DNA of 64,000 nt from Dielma sp000508965 (GCA_000508965.1 BAHV02000016.1:124001-188000); one strand, 5' to 3'. Shown: positions 25,892 to 35,128, counted from the first letter of the stretch. Numbers and translations are program-made. Notes: generated by a model not told the origin, from the letters alone.

Positions 25892-26682
25892 TATTTTGCC
25901 AAGGCAAAGCCATATTTAGTAAATACCGCCGCTGCTTCTTCACTGAAACAATACTCAATAAAGGCTTTAGCAGCCTCAGGCTGTTTGCTGCCTTTGATCA
26001 TCGCAATCGGATAAACAACTTCCTTATGAGATTCAGCAGGCGCCACAGCTGCAACATCAACCGCATCAGAAATAGCCGCATCGGTCGCATAAACCACTCC
26101 GCAGTCTGCTTCGCCATTTTCAATCCATGTCAATACAGTGCGCACATCACTGCCATAAACCGCTTTGGCACTCACTGCATCCATGATTTCATAATGCTTG
26201 AAGATTTCTTCTGAATACTGGCCTACCGGTACCGAACCTAATTCACCTAAAGCAATCTTGGCAACCTCATCTTTGGTGACATCAGTAAATGCGCTTAAGC
26301 CAAGCGGATTGCCTTTGGGCGTAATTAATACAACCTCATTCACCAATAAATCTTTTCTTGTATCCTTCTCGATCAAATCCTTTTCATCGAGGGCATTCAT
26401 CTGTTTCTGCGCGGCGCTGATAAATACATCGGCAGGAGCCCCCTCTTCAATTTGGCTCTGCAAAGAACCGCTTGACCCGAAGGTAAACGTCAAAGTTACA
26501 TTCGGTGCCACATCCTTATATAATTCCGCCAATTCAGTTAAACAGTCCGTCATACTGGCTGCCGCTGAAATCAACAGCTCAGCCGGCGCTGCGTCATTTT
26601 TTTCATCCTCATTCGGTGCCGTATTGGTACAGGCACTCAAGCACAACATACTGGCTAATAAGCCAATCCATAGTCTCTTCAT
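25891..26682 (-). CDS. modA: Molybdate-binding lipoprotein
   Basis: A 263-residue periplasmic-type binding protein with lipobox LSAC (cysteine near residue 18). ModA features: LLISAAASMTDCLTELAELY, FTFGSSGSLQSQIEEGAPADVFISA, and GVVYATDAA. Ligand could be molybdate or tungstate; these families overlap. The adjacent AOR-type enzyme favours tungsten, but the protein is ModA-like and not of the TupA type. Confidence 0.92.
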   Translation of the reverse strand: MKRLWIGLLASMLCLSACTNTAPNEDEKNDAAPAELLISAAASMTDCLTELAELYKDVAPNVTLTFTFGSSGSLQSQIEEGAPADVFISAAQKQMNALDEKDLIEKDTRKDLLVNEVVLITPKGNPLGLSAFTDVTKDEVAKIALGELGSVPVGQYSEEIFKHYEIMDAVSAKAVYGSDVRTVLTWIENGEADCGVVYATDAAISDAVDVAAVAPAESHKEVVYPIAMIKGSKQPEAAKAFIEYCFSEEAAAVFTKYGFALAK

Positions 26683-26685
26683 CAG

Positions 26686-27180
26686 TCAGTCCTTTCTTGC
26701 GCAGTTAACCGCGTCGCCTTTAAGAATTTCAAGACCATGCTTTAATTCCGGCAGGATGACCTCAAGGCACTCCCGCACTGCTTTTGGGCTGCCAGGCAGA
26801 TTAACGATCAGCGTCGACTTCCGGATACCTGCCGTTGAACGGCTCAGCATTGCCCTTTTGGTGATTTGCATACTAAACGCACGCATCGCTTCCGGAATTC
26901 CCGGCACTTCCCGTTCAATCACATCACGGGTTGCCTCCGGCATGCAGTCACGCATCGAAAAACCAGTACCGCCGGTGGTTAAAATCAAGTCAGCCTGATG
27001 CTCGTCACAGATTTTTGTCATTGCGCCGGCCAGTGTGTGACGCTCATCCGGAAGCAGCAGCATTGTTTTAACCTCATAACCAGCTGTTTTCAGCATCTCG
27101 CTGATTACCGGTCCGCTTAAATCCTCACGCTCGCCGCGATAGCCGGAATCGGAGGAAGTGATTATTGCGGCAGATAACAT
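26686..27180 (-). CDS. Molybdopterin adenylyltransferase, MogA/MoaB family
   Basis: A 164-residue protein with the molybdopterin-binding fold: TSSDSGYRGEREDLSG near the start, then LILTTGGTGFSMRDCMPEAT, and VNLPGSPKAVRECLEVI. It adenylylates molybdopterin before metal insertion by MoeA. The start overlaps the MOSC gene by 19 bases. MoaB and MogA cannot be told apart by sight, so no symbol is given. Confidence 0.88.
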   Translation of the reverse strand: MLSAAIITSSDSGYRGEREDLSGPVISEMLKTAGYEVKTMLLLPDERHTLAGAMTKICDEHQADLILTTGGTGFSMRDCMPEATRDVIEREVPGIPEAMRAFSMQITKRAMLSRSTAGIRKSTLIVNLPGSPKAVRECLEVILPELKHGLEILKGDAVNCARKD

Positions 27181-27599
27181 GTCATTTCATCCCCTTCTTT
27201 GATTACTCCACCATGCAGAACACGGGTAAAGACACCCTCTCTTGGCATGATGCAGTCACCCATCTTCTTAAAAATCTCACAATGTGAATGACATTCCTTA
27301 CCAATCTGAGTCAGTTCAAGAATCACATCGTTGCAGCGAAACAGCGTGCCAATCGGCAAGGATTTAAAATCATAACCCTCAACAACGATATTTTCACCAA
27401 AAGCGCCATCCTTAACATCGGCTCCCTTAGCATTAAATTCCTTGATTCGATCATAAGATAACAAGCTTACCTGGCGATGCCAGTTGCCGCCGTGGGCATC
27501 TGCTTCAATGCCGAAGCCCTCCACCAGCTTAGCTTCATGAATGTTGTGTTTTTGTATACCTCGTACATCACTTGTACAAACTGCGATTACTTTTCCCAT
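27162..27599 (-). CDS. MOSC-domain protein
   Basis: A 145-residue single-domain MOSC protein: VCTSDVRGIQKHNIHEAKLV, then GIEADAHGGNWHRQVSLLS, GAFGENIVVEGYDF and IGKECHSHCEIFKKMGDC, including the conserved cysteine. Short MOSC proteins of this type are common beside mogA and moaA and are thought to handle sulfur or carry cofactor. It lies between moaA and mogA in the operon. Confidence 0.85.
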   Translation of the reverse strand: MGKVIAVCTSDVRGIQKHNIHEAKLVEGFGIEADAHGGNWHRQVSLLSYDRIKEFNAKGADVKDGAFGENIVVEGYDFKSLPIGTLFRCNDVILELTQIGKECHSHCEIFKKMGDCIMPREGVFTRVLHGGVIKEGDEMTCYLPQ

Positions 27600-27610
27600 T
27601 GTATCCCTTT

Positions 27611-28588
27611 CTAGCCGCCAATCTGCGACATCATACGCGTTTCTTTATTACTATCCTCGGCACTGCTTTCAAAATGATGACTCAGCGGTTTTTGAAGAAT
27701 TGTCTGACGGATCGCCGCAAGCATTTCCTCATCGCTGCATTTTGCATCAAGCATCGCTTTCAGATTGCAGCCAGCATCATATTGCAGACATGTCTTAAGC
27801 ATGCCGTCAGCCGTCAGCCGCACGCGGTTGCACTGTGAACAGAATTTATGTGACAAAGCGGCAATAAATCCAATTTTGCCCTTAAACCCTGCCAATGTAT
27901 AATACACGCACGGCCCGTTGCCCAATTGCTTATCATAAGGCCTCAAAGCCCCATATTTAGCTTCAATGCGAGCGGTCAGCGCCGCCTGAGAAAGACCCTT
28001 TAATGATTGTCCCAAACCGATCGGCATCAGTTCAATAAAGCGCACATGAATATTTTTATCCTTAGCCAGCTCAATCAATGAATAAAAATCCTCATCACTG
28101 CTATCGGCCAGCGGCACCGCATTGATCTTCACATTCAATGGAGTATCTGCCGCTTTGCGCAGCGCCTCAATTACTTGATCTGCCCCTTGAAAACGGGTGA
28201 TTTTTTTATAAGCTTCATCATTGGTCGTATCTAATGACACATTGACAGAACTGATGCCGGCATCGATCAGCTCATCCAGCTTCTCACTCAGCAATAAGCC
28301 ATTGGTTGTCAGCGTGATAGTATCGATTCCTTCAATCTGATTGATGGCTTTAATCAATGCCGTGCAGTCACGGCGCACCAACGGTTCGCCGCCGGTAATC
28401 TTGATTTTATGTACACCCAATTGGGCAAATAATCTGCAAAGATGCAGGATCTGTTCATAACTTAAAATCGCATCATGTGACAGCTGACAGACACCCTCTT
28501 CCGGCATGCAGTAAATACAGCGCAGATTACAGCGGTCAGTAATTGAAATCCGCAGATAATCAATCGTTCTTGAATATTCATCAAGCAT
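27611..28588 (-). CDS. moaA: GTP 3',8-cyclase MoaA
   Basis: A 325-residue radical SAM protein. It starts at MLDEYSRTIDYLRISITDRC, the Met behind GGGTGATGAAC; longer forms are in frame. The radical SAM cluster motif is CNLRCIYC, the second cluster is FCSQCNRVRLT...LKTCL, and the C-terminus ends in GG, needed for activity. It makes the first pterin intermediate from GTP together with MoaC, encoded immediately upstream and overlapping by 8 bases. Confidence 0.96.
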   Translation of the reverse strand: MLDEYSRTIDYLRISITDRCNLRCIYCMPEEGVCQLSHDAILSYEQILHLCRLFAQLGVHKIKITGGEPLVRRDCTALIKAINQIEGIDTITLTTNGLLLSEKLDELIDAGISSVNVSLDTTNDEAYKKITRFQGADQVIEALRKAADTPLNVKINAVPLADSSDEDFYSLIELAKDKNIHVRFIELMPIGLGQSLKGLSQAALTARIEAKYGALRPYDKQLGNGPCVYYTLAGFKGKIGFIAALSHKFCSQCNRVRLTADGMLKTCLQYDAGCNLKAMLDAKCSDEEMLAAIRQTILQKPLSHHFESSAEDSNKETRMMSQIGG

Positions 28589-29084
28589 GTTCATCACCCA
28601 ACAGTGCTGTATTGATGAAATGGCCGCTCTTACCGCCGGTTTTTTCAACCAGACAGATTTCAGACATCTTCATCGTTTTATCAATAGCTTTGGTCATGTC
28701 ATAGATCGTTAAAAGGGCTACGCTCACACCGGTCAGCGCCTCCATCTCAACGCCCGTCTTGCCAGCCAGCTGGGCGGTGCAGACAGCCTTGATAAAGCCT
28801 GCTTCCTGATTGATTTCAAAATCAATACCACATTTAGTAATCGCTAACGGATGACACATCGGAATCAGCTCAGAAGTCTTTTTGACAGCCATGATGCCCG
28901 CCACTCTGGCAACCCCCAGCACGTCACCCTTGGCAGCGCTGCCCTCAACAACTGCCTGCATCACCGCTTCATTGACATAAATCATTCCTTGCGCAACCGC
29001 GCAGCGCTGTGTAACATTCTTCTCGGTCACATCGACCATGACGGCATTGCCGGCACCATCAAAGTGTGTTAATTTTTCATTCAT
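28581..29084 (-). CDS. moaC: Cyclic pyranopterin monophosphate synthase MoaC
   Basis: A 167-residue protein with the MoaC motifs MVDVTEKNVTQRCAVA, ELIPMCHPLAITKC and TGVEMEALTGVSVALLTIYDM. It completes the first pterin ring step after MoaA. The start overlaps the moeA stop by 8 bases. Confidence 0.96.
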   Translation of the reverse strand: MNEKLTHFDGAGNAVMVDVTEKNVTQRCAVAQGMIYVNEAVMQAVVEGSAAKGDVLGVARVAGIMAVKKTSELIPMCHPLAITKCGIDFEINQEAGFIKAVCTAQLAGKTGVEMEALTGVSVALLTIYDMTKAIDKTMKMSEICLVEKTGGKSGHFINTALLGDEHA

Positions 29085-30285
29085 AATTTTCCTCCAGCAT
29101 GACGATTTTCACGGTTTCCCCTGCTTTTAAGCCTTCATTGCCTGCCTCGATATCAATCAGACAATTGCATCCAAGCATACTCGCCAGCATGCCTGACGAA
29201 TGTTTATCACTGTTTATCATGACTTCACCCTTGATAGCCTGACCACGGATAAAACGCCGGCTGCCGCTGCGCTTTTGAAATGGCTGTTTTAAAATCGCTG
29301 ATTTGCGTTTGGGCACAAGCGCTTCATTGCCGCTCATGGCCGCCAGCAATTCACGGCCCATCAGATCAAAGGTAACTAAAGCCGCAAACGGATTGCCGGA
29401 CAGTGATAATAAAGGACAATTGTCAATCAACGAAAACATCGCCGGGGTGCCGGGTTTCAGCTTAACCCGCCAAAACAGCTGTTCAGCATCTAGCAGTCGT
29501 ATCACTTCGTGAAAAATATCCTTATCGCCTACGGAAACACCGCCGGTCGTAATGATACAGTCACACTCCTTCATCATTGCTTTTATTTTTGCGCTGACCA
29601 CTTCGGCCTCATCACAGACAAAATCAGCAAGCACCGGTTTCATCCCCAACGAAGTAAGCACACTTGTCAGCAATGTCAGATTCGTATCATAAATCTTTCC
29701 AGGTCCAAGCACGCTGCCCGGCTGAACAATTTCACTGCCGCTCACCAAAAGTCCTACGCGCACAGCATCATATACCATGATTTGATCAATACCCATCGAG
29801 GCGATGATGCCTAAGTGTACTGGGCCTAATCGCTCACCCTCATGAATCAGCACCGTCCGGGCCGCATAATCTTCACCCTTAAAGCAAAAATTTTCATAGG
29901 CCTCCATCGTTTTTGGAAGCATTATTTCCTGTTCATCCCATATACAGTCCTCAAGCCGGATTACACAATCACAGCCCTCAGGAATCGGTGCACCCGTCAT
30001 GATGCGAACCGCTTCCCCTTCCTTAACATGGCCCTCAAACGCTTCACCGGCATAGACACAGCCGATGATTTTCAGCTTTTTGCCCGCTGCGCTGCCGGCA
30101 CTGTTTAAGGTAAAGCCGTCAAGCGGTGAACGATTAAAGGGCGGATTATCAAGCGGTGCAATGAGATCCTCCGCAATCCGATAATTAAGTGCTTCTGTGA
30201 TAGGCAAGCACTTGATTCTTGATACCGGCTGAGCATGAGCCCGGATCAATTCAATAGCGTGTTCTAATTCAATATTCTTTTCCAT
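29077..30285 (-). CDS. moeA: Molybdopterin molybdenumtransferase MoeA
   Basis: A 402-residue protein starting MEKNIELEHAIELI. MoeA features are DNPPFNRSPLDGFTL, IMTGAPIPEGCDCVI, GKIYDTN, CIITTGGVSVGDKD and LSLSGNPFAALVTFDL. It inserts molybdate or tungstate into adenylylated molybdopterin. An upstream TTG is possible as an alternative start. It follows a second MoeA-like gene with almost no gap. Confidence 0.94.
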   Translation of the reverse strand: MEKNIELEHAIELIRAHAQPVSRIKCLPITEALNYRIAEDLIAPLDNPPFNRSPLDGFTLNSAGSAAGKKLKIIGCVYAGEAFEGHVKEGEAVRIMTGAPIPEGCDCVIRLEDCIWDEQEIMLPKTMEAYENFCFKGEDYAARTVLIHEGERLGPVHLGIIASMGIDQIMVYDAVRVGLLVSGSEIVQPGSVLGPGKIYDTNLTLLTSVLTSLGMKPVLADFVCDEAEVVSAKIKAMMKECDCIITTGGVSVGDKDIFHEVIRLLDAEQLFWRVKLKPGTPAMFSLIDNCPLLSLSGNPFAALVTFDLMGRELLAAMSGNEALVPKRKSAILKQPFQKRSGSRRFIRGQAIKGEVMINSDKHSSGMLASMLGCNCLIDIEAGNEGLKAGETVKIVMLEENYE

Positions 30286-30286
30286 C

Positions 30287-31303
30287 TTATTTACCAAAGC
30301 CGCAGTTAGGATATGTACATACCGGACAATTCAGACACAAACCACCCTCGCCGTAAGCTACAAAATCCATTTTATCCAGCTTCACACCGGCAGCAATCCT
30401 TGGCAGGACTAAATCAAAAATCGTTGCCTTTGCATACATGACACAGCCCGGCAGACCCATGATCACTTTATCATCATCAAAATAACCTAAAGCAAACATC
30501 GCACCCGGCAATACCGGCGCGCCATAGGTTACCATCGCCGCTCCGCTTGCCTTGATGGCACCGGGTGTCTGATCATCCGGATCCACACTCATACCGCCCG
30601 TACAGCAGATCAGATCCGCCTTAGGGCGCATGCCCGCAATCGCCTTTACGATTGCTTCCTTGTCATCATCGACAATACAATGCTCACTGACCTCAATACC
30701 ATACGCTTTTAGCTTTTCAATGATTACCGGCGTAAACGTATCCTTGATTCTGCCCTTAAACACCTCACTGCCAGTAGTTATAATGCCTGCCTTGAGCGGC
30801 TTAAAAGGAACCAATGATAAAAGCGGCTCAGCACCGGCGGCATTTTCCGCTGCCGCCATCTGGCTTTCAGCAATTACTAAAGGAATCACCCGTGTACCCG
30901 CCAGTTTGTCACCTTGTTTCACCGCTGTGTTGCCATGCCGTGTAGCTATCATTACTTCATTCACACCATTCACTGCCATTAAACGCTTAGAATCAACCTG
31001 AAACAAACCATCACAGGCAGCGATGATTTCAATTTTGCCTTCTTTTACTTCACTGCGTACCATATGTTCATTGATGCAGAGTTTACAAAGAATCTCCGCT
31101 GCCTCATTTTCATGAAGCATACCGGCTTCCTTTTCCCAGACATAAAGATGCTCCTTACCAATTGAAAGAAGTACGGGAATATCTTCTTCCGTAACGATGT
31201 GCCCTTTTCTGAAAGCAGCACCCTTTTCTACATCCTTAACGATTCGGGTAATATCATGGCATAAAACATGGCCAACCGCCTCACTCGTTTTGATTAATTT
31301 CAT
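30287..31303 (-). CDS. Second MoeA-like molybdopterin-binding protein with C-terminal Cys motif
   Basis: A 338-residue protein. The start MKLIKTSEAVGHVLCHD was chosen because AGGAGAAG precedes it. The middle and end carry a molybdopterin-binding fold (GIITTGSEVFKGRI, LICCTGGMSVDPDDQTPGAI, IMGLPGCVMYAKATIFDLVLPRI). The last 18 residues hold four cysteines (CLNCPVCTYPNCGFGK), as in a class of MoeA-like proteins of anaerobes. It lacks the full MoeA N-terminal domain. It is the first gene after the putative cofactor riboswitch. A tungsten-specific insertase or carrier is possible. Confidence 0.8.
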   Translation of the reverse strand: MKLIKTSEAVGHVLCHDITRIVKDVEKGAAFRKGHIVTEEDIPVLLSIGKEHLYVWEKEAGMLHENEAAEILCKLCINEHMVRSEVKEGKIEIIAACDGLFQVDSKRLMAVNGVNEVMIATRHGNTAVKQGDKLAGTRVIPLVIAESQMAAAENAAGAEPLLSLVPFKPLKAGIITTGSEVFKGRIKDTFTPVIIEKLKAYGIEVSEHCIVDDDKEAIVKAIAGMRPKADLICCTGGMSVDPDDQTPGAIKASGAAMVTYGAPVLPGAMFALGYFDDDKVIMGLPGCVMYAKATIFDLVLPRIAAGVKLDKMDFVAYGEGGLCLNCPVCTYPNCGFGK

Positions 31304-31360
31304 ATTTTCTTCTCCTATAAATCTCACAGCTGTCAGCACTGTGATTTCTTCAATTATATT

Positions 31361-31545
31361 AAAAAAAGCTGTTTTACGCATTTTGAGCGCAAAGCAGCCT
31401 TAAGCATCATCTGATTACCAGACGTCTTTAAAATGACTGCTCCTTTTCAAAGATGGAAGGTTTTGCTGTTTCCAGCAAAGCCCTTAAGCTGATGCTTAGG
31501 CCAGACATCCATGGGGGTCTTTAGGATTGAACGGCTCGGAGATCA
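31361..31545 (-). ncRNA. Probable Moco/Tuco riboswitch with terminator platform
   Basis: The leader between 31560 and 31303 is highly structured. Read leftward it has CTCCGAGCCG (31532-31541), GGATGTCTGG, and a hairpin TTTGCTG-GAAA-CAGCAAA (about 31462-31479) with a GNRA tetraloop. A long-range pair AAGCATC/GATGCTT closes near 31492-31498 and 31402-31408. It is followed by a stem GCTGcTTTgCGC...GCG..AAA.CAGC and seven Ts (31361-31397), a good intrinsic terminator. A GNRA hairpin and position before cofactor genes match the Moco RNA motif. The consensus was recalled, not searched. Confidence 0.7.
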
Positions 31546-31562
31546 ATTATTAAATTTTAAAA

Positions 31563-32303
31563 CTAGCGGCGATAGCCATATTCACCATATTCAGCACCTT
31601 CCGCAAGTGCCTTGGCATATTTTTCAGACAGTATGTCTTTGGAATACAGGTAAGTAATGTTATTTCCGGTAACAACCGTTGCCATATCCGCATATTCCTC
31701 ATGCTTTTCAAACTGCTCAACCGCACGTTTGATCTGCGGCATCGTATAGAAATACGGATGCAGCGTAAAGTAATCCAGCGGTGTCGGTGACGGATATGTC
31801 TTACAGCTGAAACGCACCATCTCGGCAATCGTTTTCGGCAGATTTTTTTCCTCTACAAGCATCGCTATACGGGCATAGTTATCACTCATATTGGCATTGG
31901 AATAATAATACACATCTTTATCACCTTTAATGGATACAATATCCGCACATGATTCCGTTTCACGCATTTCCTGAAGCAGCGCTTCAAGTGCCTCTTCCTC
32001 AGCAGCCAAAGCCGCATAGGCGGTAAGCATCGCGCCGGCAGAACGTTCACGAATAAAATCAGCAAGCAATTCAGCCTTCGTTTTTTCCTTCTTCTCAGGC
32101 TGCGGCATAGCAGCGGCAGCCGCCATCGCTTCCGCGTATGGATCTTCCACCTCCGGCAATGATTCGAGATATTCCATCAGATCCGGTTTTTCTTCAGCCT
32201 CTGCCTGCTGCTTTGCGATCATGCGATCTTCATTGTATTCAGAAACTAACTCCGGATTTTCCTCTTCAGTAACAAATCCAGGTTTACGACGACCAAATAA
32301 CAT
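31563..32303 (-). CDS. Unknown protein of the AOR operon (YdhW-like position)
   Basis: A 246-residue protein with an acidic, alanine-rich N-terminal half (about 1-115, likely disordered or coiled) and a compact C-terminal half (about 115-235) containing DVYYYSNANMSDNYARIAML, FSCKTYPSPTPLDYF and YFYTMPQIKRAVEQF. No signal, membrane span or known catalytic motif is visible. It is third in the operon after the ferredoxin and AOR genes, the same place as ydhW after ydhY and ydhV in E. coli. It could be a chaperone or small subunit of the enzyme. The comparison is positional. Confidence 0.6.
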   Translation of the reverse strand: MLFGRRKPGFVTEEENPELVSEYNEDRMIAKQQAEAEEKPDLMEYLESLPEVEDPYAEAMAAAAAMPQPEKKEKTKAELLADFIRERSAGAMLTAYAALAAEEEALEALLQEMRETESCADIVSIKGDKDVYYYSNANMSDNYARIAMLVEEKNLPKTIAEMVRFSCKTYPSPTPLDYFTLHPYFYTMPQIKRAVEQFEKHEEYADMATVVTGNNITYLYSKDILSEKYAKALAEGAEYGEYGYRR

Positions 32304-32327
32304 AACTACCCAACCTTTCTATTCAGC

Positions 32328-34451
32328 CTATGCAGGAAGCAGACCGCGAGCCGCCAGATCATCAGCCATATAGCCCAGACCTACACGTTCAAGGGTTGCT
32401 CTGGTTGGAATACCAGTCTTGACATCCCATCCCATTTCCTCATAGAACATATCCTTTGCAAGTTCCATATCAGCGCGGTCCAGTTTAACCGTGCCTTCTT
32501 CAAATGCCTTAAATTCAGGCTCTTTATCAAATACCCAGTTACAGATCGTATCATGATCTTCACGCAGATTCGTACTTCCTTCATTAATATTAAATGAAAT
32601 GGCAGTCATAACACGCAGCATATTGGAAATACGCTCACTCGCTAAATCAACATCTGCACGCGTCCATTTATCACCGGTAACTGCACTCATGAATTTCGCA
32701 TCCAAATCATGGTCACCCTTATAATTACGAGACTTAGCAGGTGATTGCGTCATCGGCCACATCCAGTTGCAGACAGTTGCTGAATCATGCCATTGCTTGC
32801 CGATAAACGCCCATTTCGCAAGTCTCGCTTTTGAACGGTTCATCGGAGTATATTTCTTAGGCATATCGACGCAGCCTTCACCGAATTCATCTTCTAATGT
32901 CTTCTTATAAACTTCATAAGGACAGCCGGAACCAACGATATTGATCATATGATGGATCATGCAGTCACGGTTATACATGATACTGTAAAGCACACCTACC
33001 TGGTATACATCTTCAGAACCATGATGACGAGGATAACCATTGTAAGAAATCGTCTGCATGTAGTTGTCATCCCAGAATTCCTGACCGAGATTCCATCTTT
33101 CCGCAAGCAGGTAAGTTCCGTCACCTAAGTGAGAGATTTCACCTTTCTTAGTAGCGATCTGTTCAATGATCCACCACATCCACTTCGGATTGCCTTCCTT
33201 CATCAAATCCCAAGGCACAGCATCGTATTCTTCCTTCGGCAATACTCTTTCAAATACACCGTGCTTATAGCACCAGTTGAATTCACGAAGCAGGTTGCCA
33301 TAGTTTTCCCAAACACCGAAGTTATCTAGTGCACGCTCACCGGCACCGTTGATAATAATCGAAGCATCGCCTTCATCGACGAAATCTTTTACACCCTCAG
33401 GATACCATGTAGTGTTGTAAATGATTGGCATACATGTATTGGATACACGTGTCGGCAGTTCATATTCAGCCAACGGCGCCATTTCATATTCAGCATAGCA
33501 GCGAACTGGACATGAAGAACAGCCGCCAACCTTAACCATGTATTTCTGAGCGATATCACCAAAGTCAAACTGACCCTTCATACAGCGGTATGCAATCTTA
33601 TTGATATCATCATAAGGCTGCTCACCCATATCGATCGGACCGCCTTCAGCTAATCCCCAAACACGGCCAGGCGCACCAGCCCAACGGTTATTGCCGCTTG
33701 GTGCAGAATATTCTGCCCAGCTTTGCGGAACTGCCGGTACATTGTGGTTATTGTTGCCGCCGATCAGCTCGCGCAGCATGTAATCGCATAATTCTTTAAA
33801 TTCAGCAGGATTAGCAATCTTCACATTGCCGGTCCCTCTGACAACTACTGACTTAACATTCTTACTGCCTAATACAGCGGCTGTACCAGCACCTGCAGAA
33901 TCGCAGGAAGAAGTCAGCATACAAGAGTAATTGACCAGATTTTCACCAGCCTGACCAATGGATACAACATCAAAATCAGAGCCATTCTCTTCAATCATGA
34001 TTCTGTTGGTATCAAATGTTCCCATACCCCATGTATGTTCAGCTGATTCAATCGTTACTTTATCATCATCGATCTTGATATAGACATGGCCGGCAGCCTT
34101 GCCTTCAATGACCAATGCATCATAACCGGCATACTTAAAGTTATGCGCGATATGACCACCCATATGACCATCAAGAATTGAATACCCCTTAGTCCATGCA
34201 GACAAAGTCGTAACATTCATACGTCCTGAACATGGCACACCGGATGCCGTTAACGGTCCGACGCCAAAAATAATTTTATTGGCTTCATCATAAGCCTTTG
34301 TAGTTAAAGGCACTTCATCATACATAATCTTGTATGCAAGTCCCATACCACCGATATAATCTTGATATTTTGCTGTATCCTCCGTAGTGACAGAACCCGT
34401 TGTCAGGTTGACACGCAGGATTTTTCCAGCCCATCCATAGTTTGTAGACAT
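32328..34451 (-). CDS. Aldehyde ferredoxin oxidoreductase-family enzyme (YdhV-like)
   Basis: A 707-residue member of the AOR family. The N-terminus is typical (GWAGKILRVNLTTGSV, YIGGMGLAYKIMYDEV), then MNVTTLSAWTKGY and SAGAGTAAVLGSKNVKSVVVRG. The Fe-S site CSSCPVRCYAEYE lies near residue 310, with a late NRDCMIHHMINIVGSGCP block. Family members hold a tungsten or molybdenum bis-pterin and one 4Fe-4S cluster. It lacks a signal peptide. Its own neighbour is a Tat-signal ferredoxin, as in ydhV/ydhY. Substrate unknown. Confidence 0.9.
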   Translation of the reverse strand: MSTNYGWAGKILRVNLTTGSVTTEDTAKYQDYIGGMGLAYKIMYDEVPLTTKAYDEANKIIFGVGPLTASGVPCSGRMNVTTLSAWTKGYSILDGHMGGHIAHNFKYAGYDALVIEGKAAGHVYIKIDDDKVTIESAEHTWGMGTFDTNRIMIEENGSDFDVVSIGQAGENLVNYSCMLTSSCDSAGAGTAAVLGSKNVKSVVVRGTGNVKIANPAEFKELCDYMLRELIGGNNNHNVPAVPQSWAEYSAPSGNNRWAGAPGRVWGLAEGGPIDMGEQPYDDINKIAYRCMKGQFDFGDIAQKYMVKVGGCSSCPVRCYAEYEMAPLAEYELPTRVSNTCMPIIYNTTWYPEGVKDFVDEGDASIIINGAGERALDNFGVWENYGNLLREFNWCYKHGVFERVLPKEEYDAVPWDLMKEGNPKWMWWIIEQIATKKGEISHLGDGTYLLAERWNLGQEFWDDNYMQTISYNGYPRHHGSEDVYQVGVLYSIMYNRDCMIHHMINIVGSGCPYEVYKKTLEDEFGEGCVDMPKKYTPMNRSKARLAKWAFIGKQWHDSATVCNWMWPMTQSPAKSRNYKGDHDLDAKFMSAVTGDKWTRADVDLASERISNMLRVMTAISFNINEGSTNLREDHDTICNWVFDKEPEFKAFEEGTVKLDRADMELAKDMFYEEMGWDVKTGIPTRATLERVGLGYMADDLAARGLLPA

Positions 34452-34468
34452 GAATTAATCCTCCCTTT

Positions 34469-35128
34469 CTATTTGTGTACTTCCTGAGCAGCAGCCGTTA
34501 CCTCATCCCAAGGAATGATTGACAGCGCACCGGCAGGACAGCCTTGTACACACGCACCGCAGGCAATACACTTGCTTGACTTGTGCGTTTCAGGATTCAC
34601 GGTCGGCATATGCCATGGACATGCCTGAACACATGCGCCGCAGCCAATGCATTTTTCCTGATCTACAACACGGATACCGTTGTCATTGGCATAAATAGCA
34701 CCCTGCGGACAAGCATTTCCGCAAGCCGGATCCTTGCACTGACGGCAAGTATCAGGGAAATAAACCCAGTCTTTATTGCCATAAAGACCATGTTCACCAT
34801 TCAATGTAATATTGCGCTGAACCTTAACACGAGAAATATACGTAGAAGCCACACCATCATTTACCAGCGTACAGTTGATTTCACAACGCTGACAGCCTAC
34901 ACACTTGGCAGCATTGACAACCAGCAGTCCCTGCGGCATAGCCCATGTAGCAACTTCACCGTTATCGATCTGTTGCTGAGTGCACCCGAACAAAGAAAGC
35001 AATGAAGCGGAAACAGTTAAACCCATTAACCCTTTTCCTGAAATCTTCATGAACTGTCTTCTTGTCATTTCGGTGTCGAGTGCTTTGGAGATTTTCTCCT
35101 CAATCTGTTCTGACATTTTTTCTGACAT
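34469..35128 (-). CDS. Tat-signal four-cluster ferredoxin (YdhY-like)
   Basis: A 219-residue protein starting MSEKMSEQIEEK (GGGG upstream; an earlier Met is possible). Residues about 20-45 carry a twin-arginine signal, TRRQFMKISGKGLMG, then a hydrophobic core and LSLFGC, an imperfect lipobox. Four 4Fe-4S motifs follow: CVGCQRCEINC, CRQCKDPACGNAC, CIGCGACVQAC and CIACGACVQGC. It resembles DmsB/YdhY electron-transfer subunits. A folded Fe-S protein needs Tat for export, and tatA-tatC is transcribed divergently 340 bases away. It is first in the AOR operon. Confidence 0.9.
   Translation of the reverse strand: MSEKMSEQIEEKISKALDTEMTRRQFMKISGKGLMGLTVSASLLSLFGCTQQQIDNGEVATWAMPQGLLVVNAAKCVGCQRCEINCTLVNDGVASTYISRVKVQRNITLNGEHGLYGNKDWVYFPDTCRQCKDPACGNACPQGAIYANDNGIRVVDQEKCIGCGACVQACPWHMPTVNPETHKSSKCIACGACVQGCPAGALSIIPWDEVTAAAQEVHK

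Noticed and set aside
26198..26998. Long plus-strand open frame of 266 codons
   Set aside because: It is antisense to modA and mogA, has low-complexity Ser/Ala text and no ribosome site or family match.
32328..34451. Signal peptide on the AOR protein
   Set aside because: The N-terminus MSTNYGWAGKILRVN is the normal AOR start with no hydrophobic core or RR motif.
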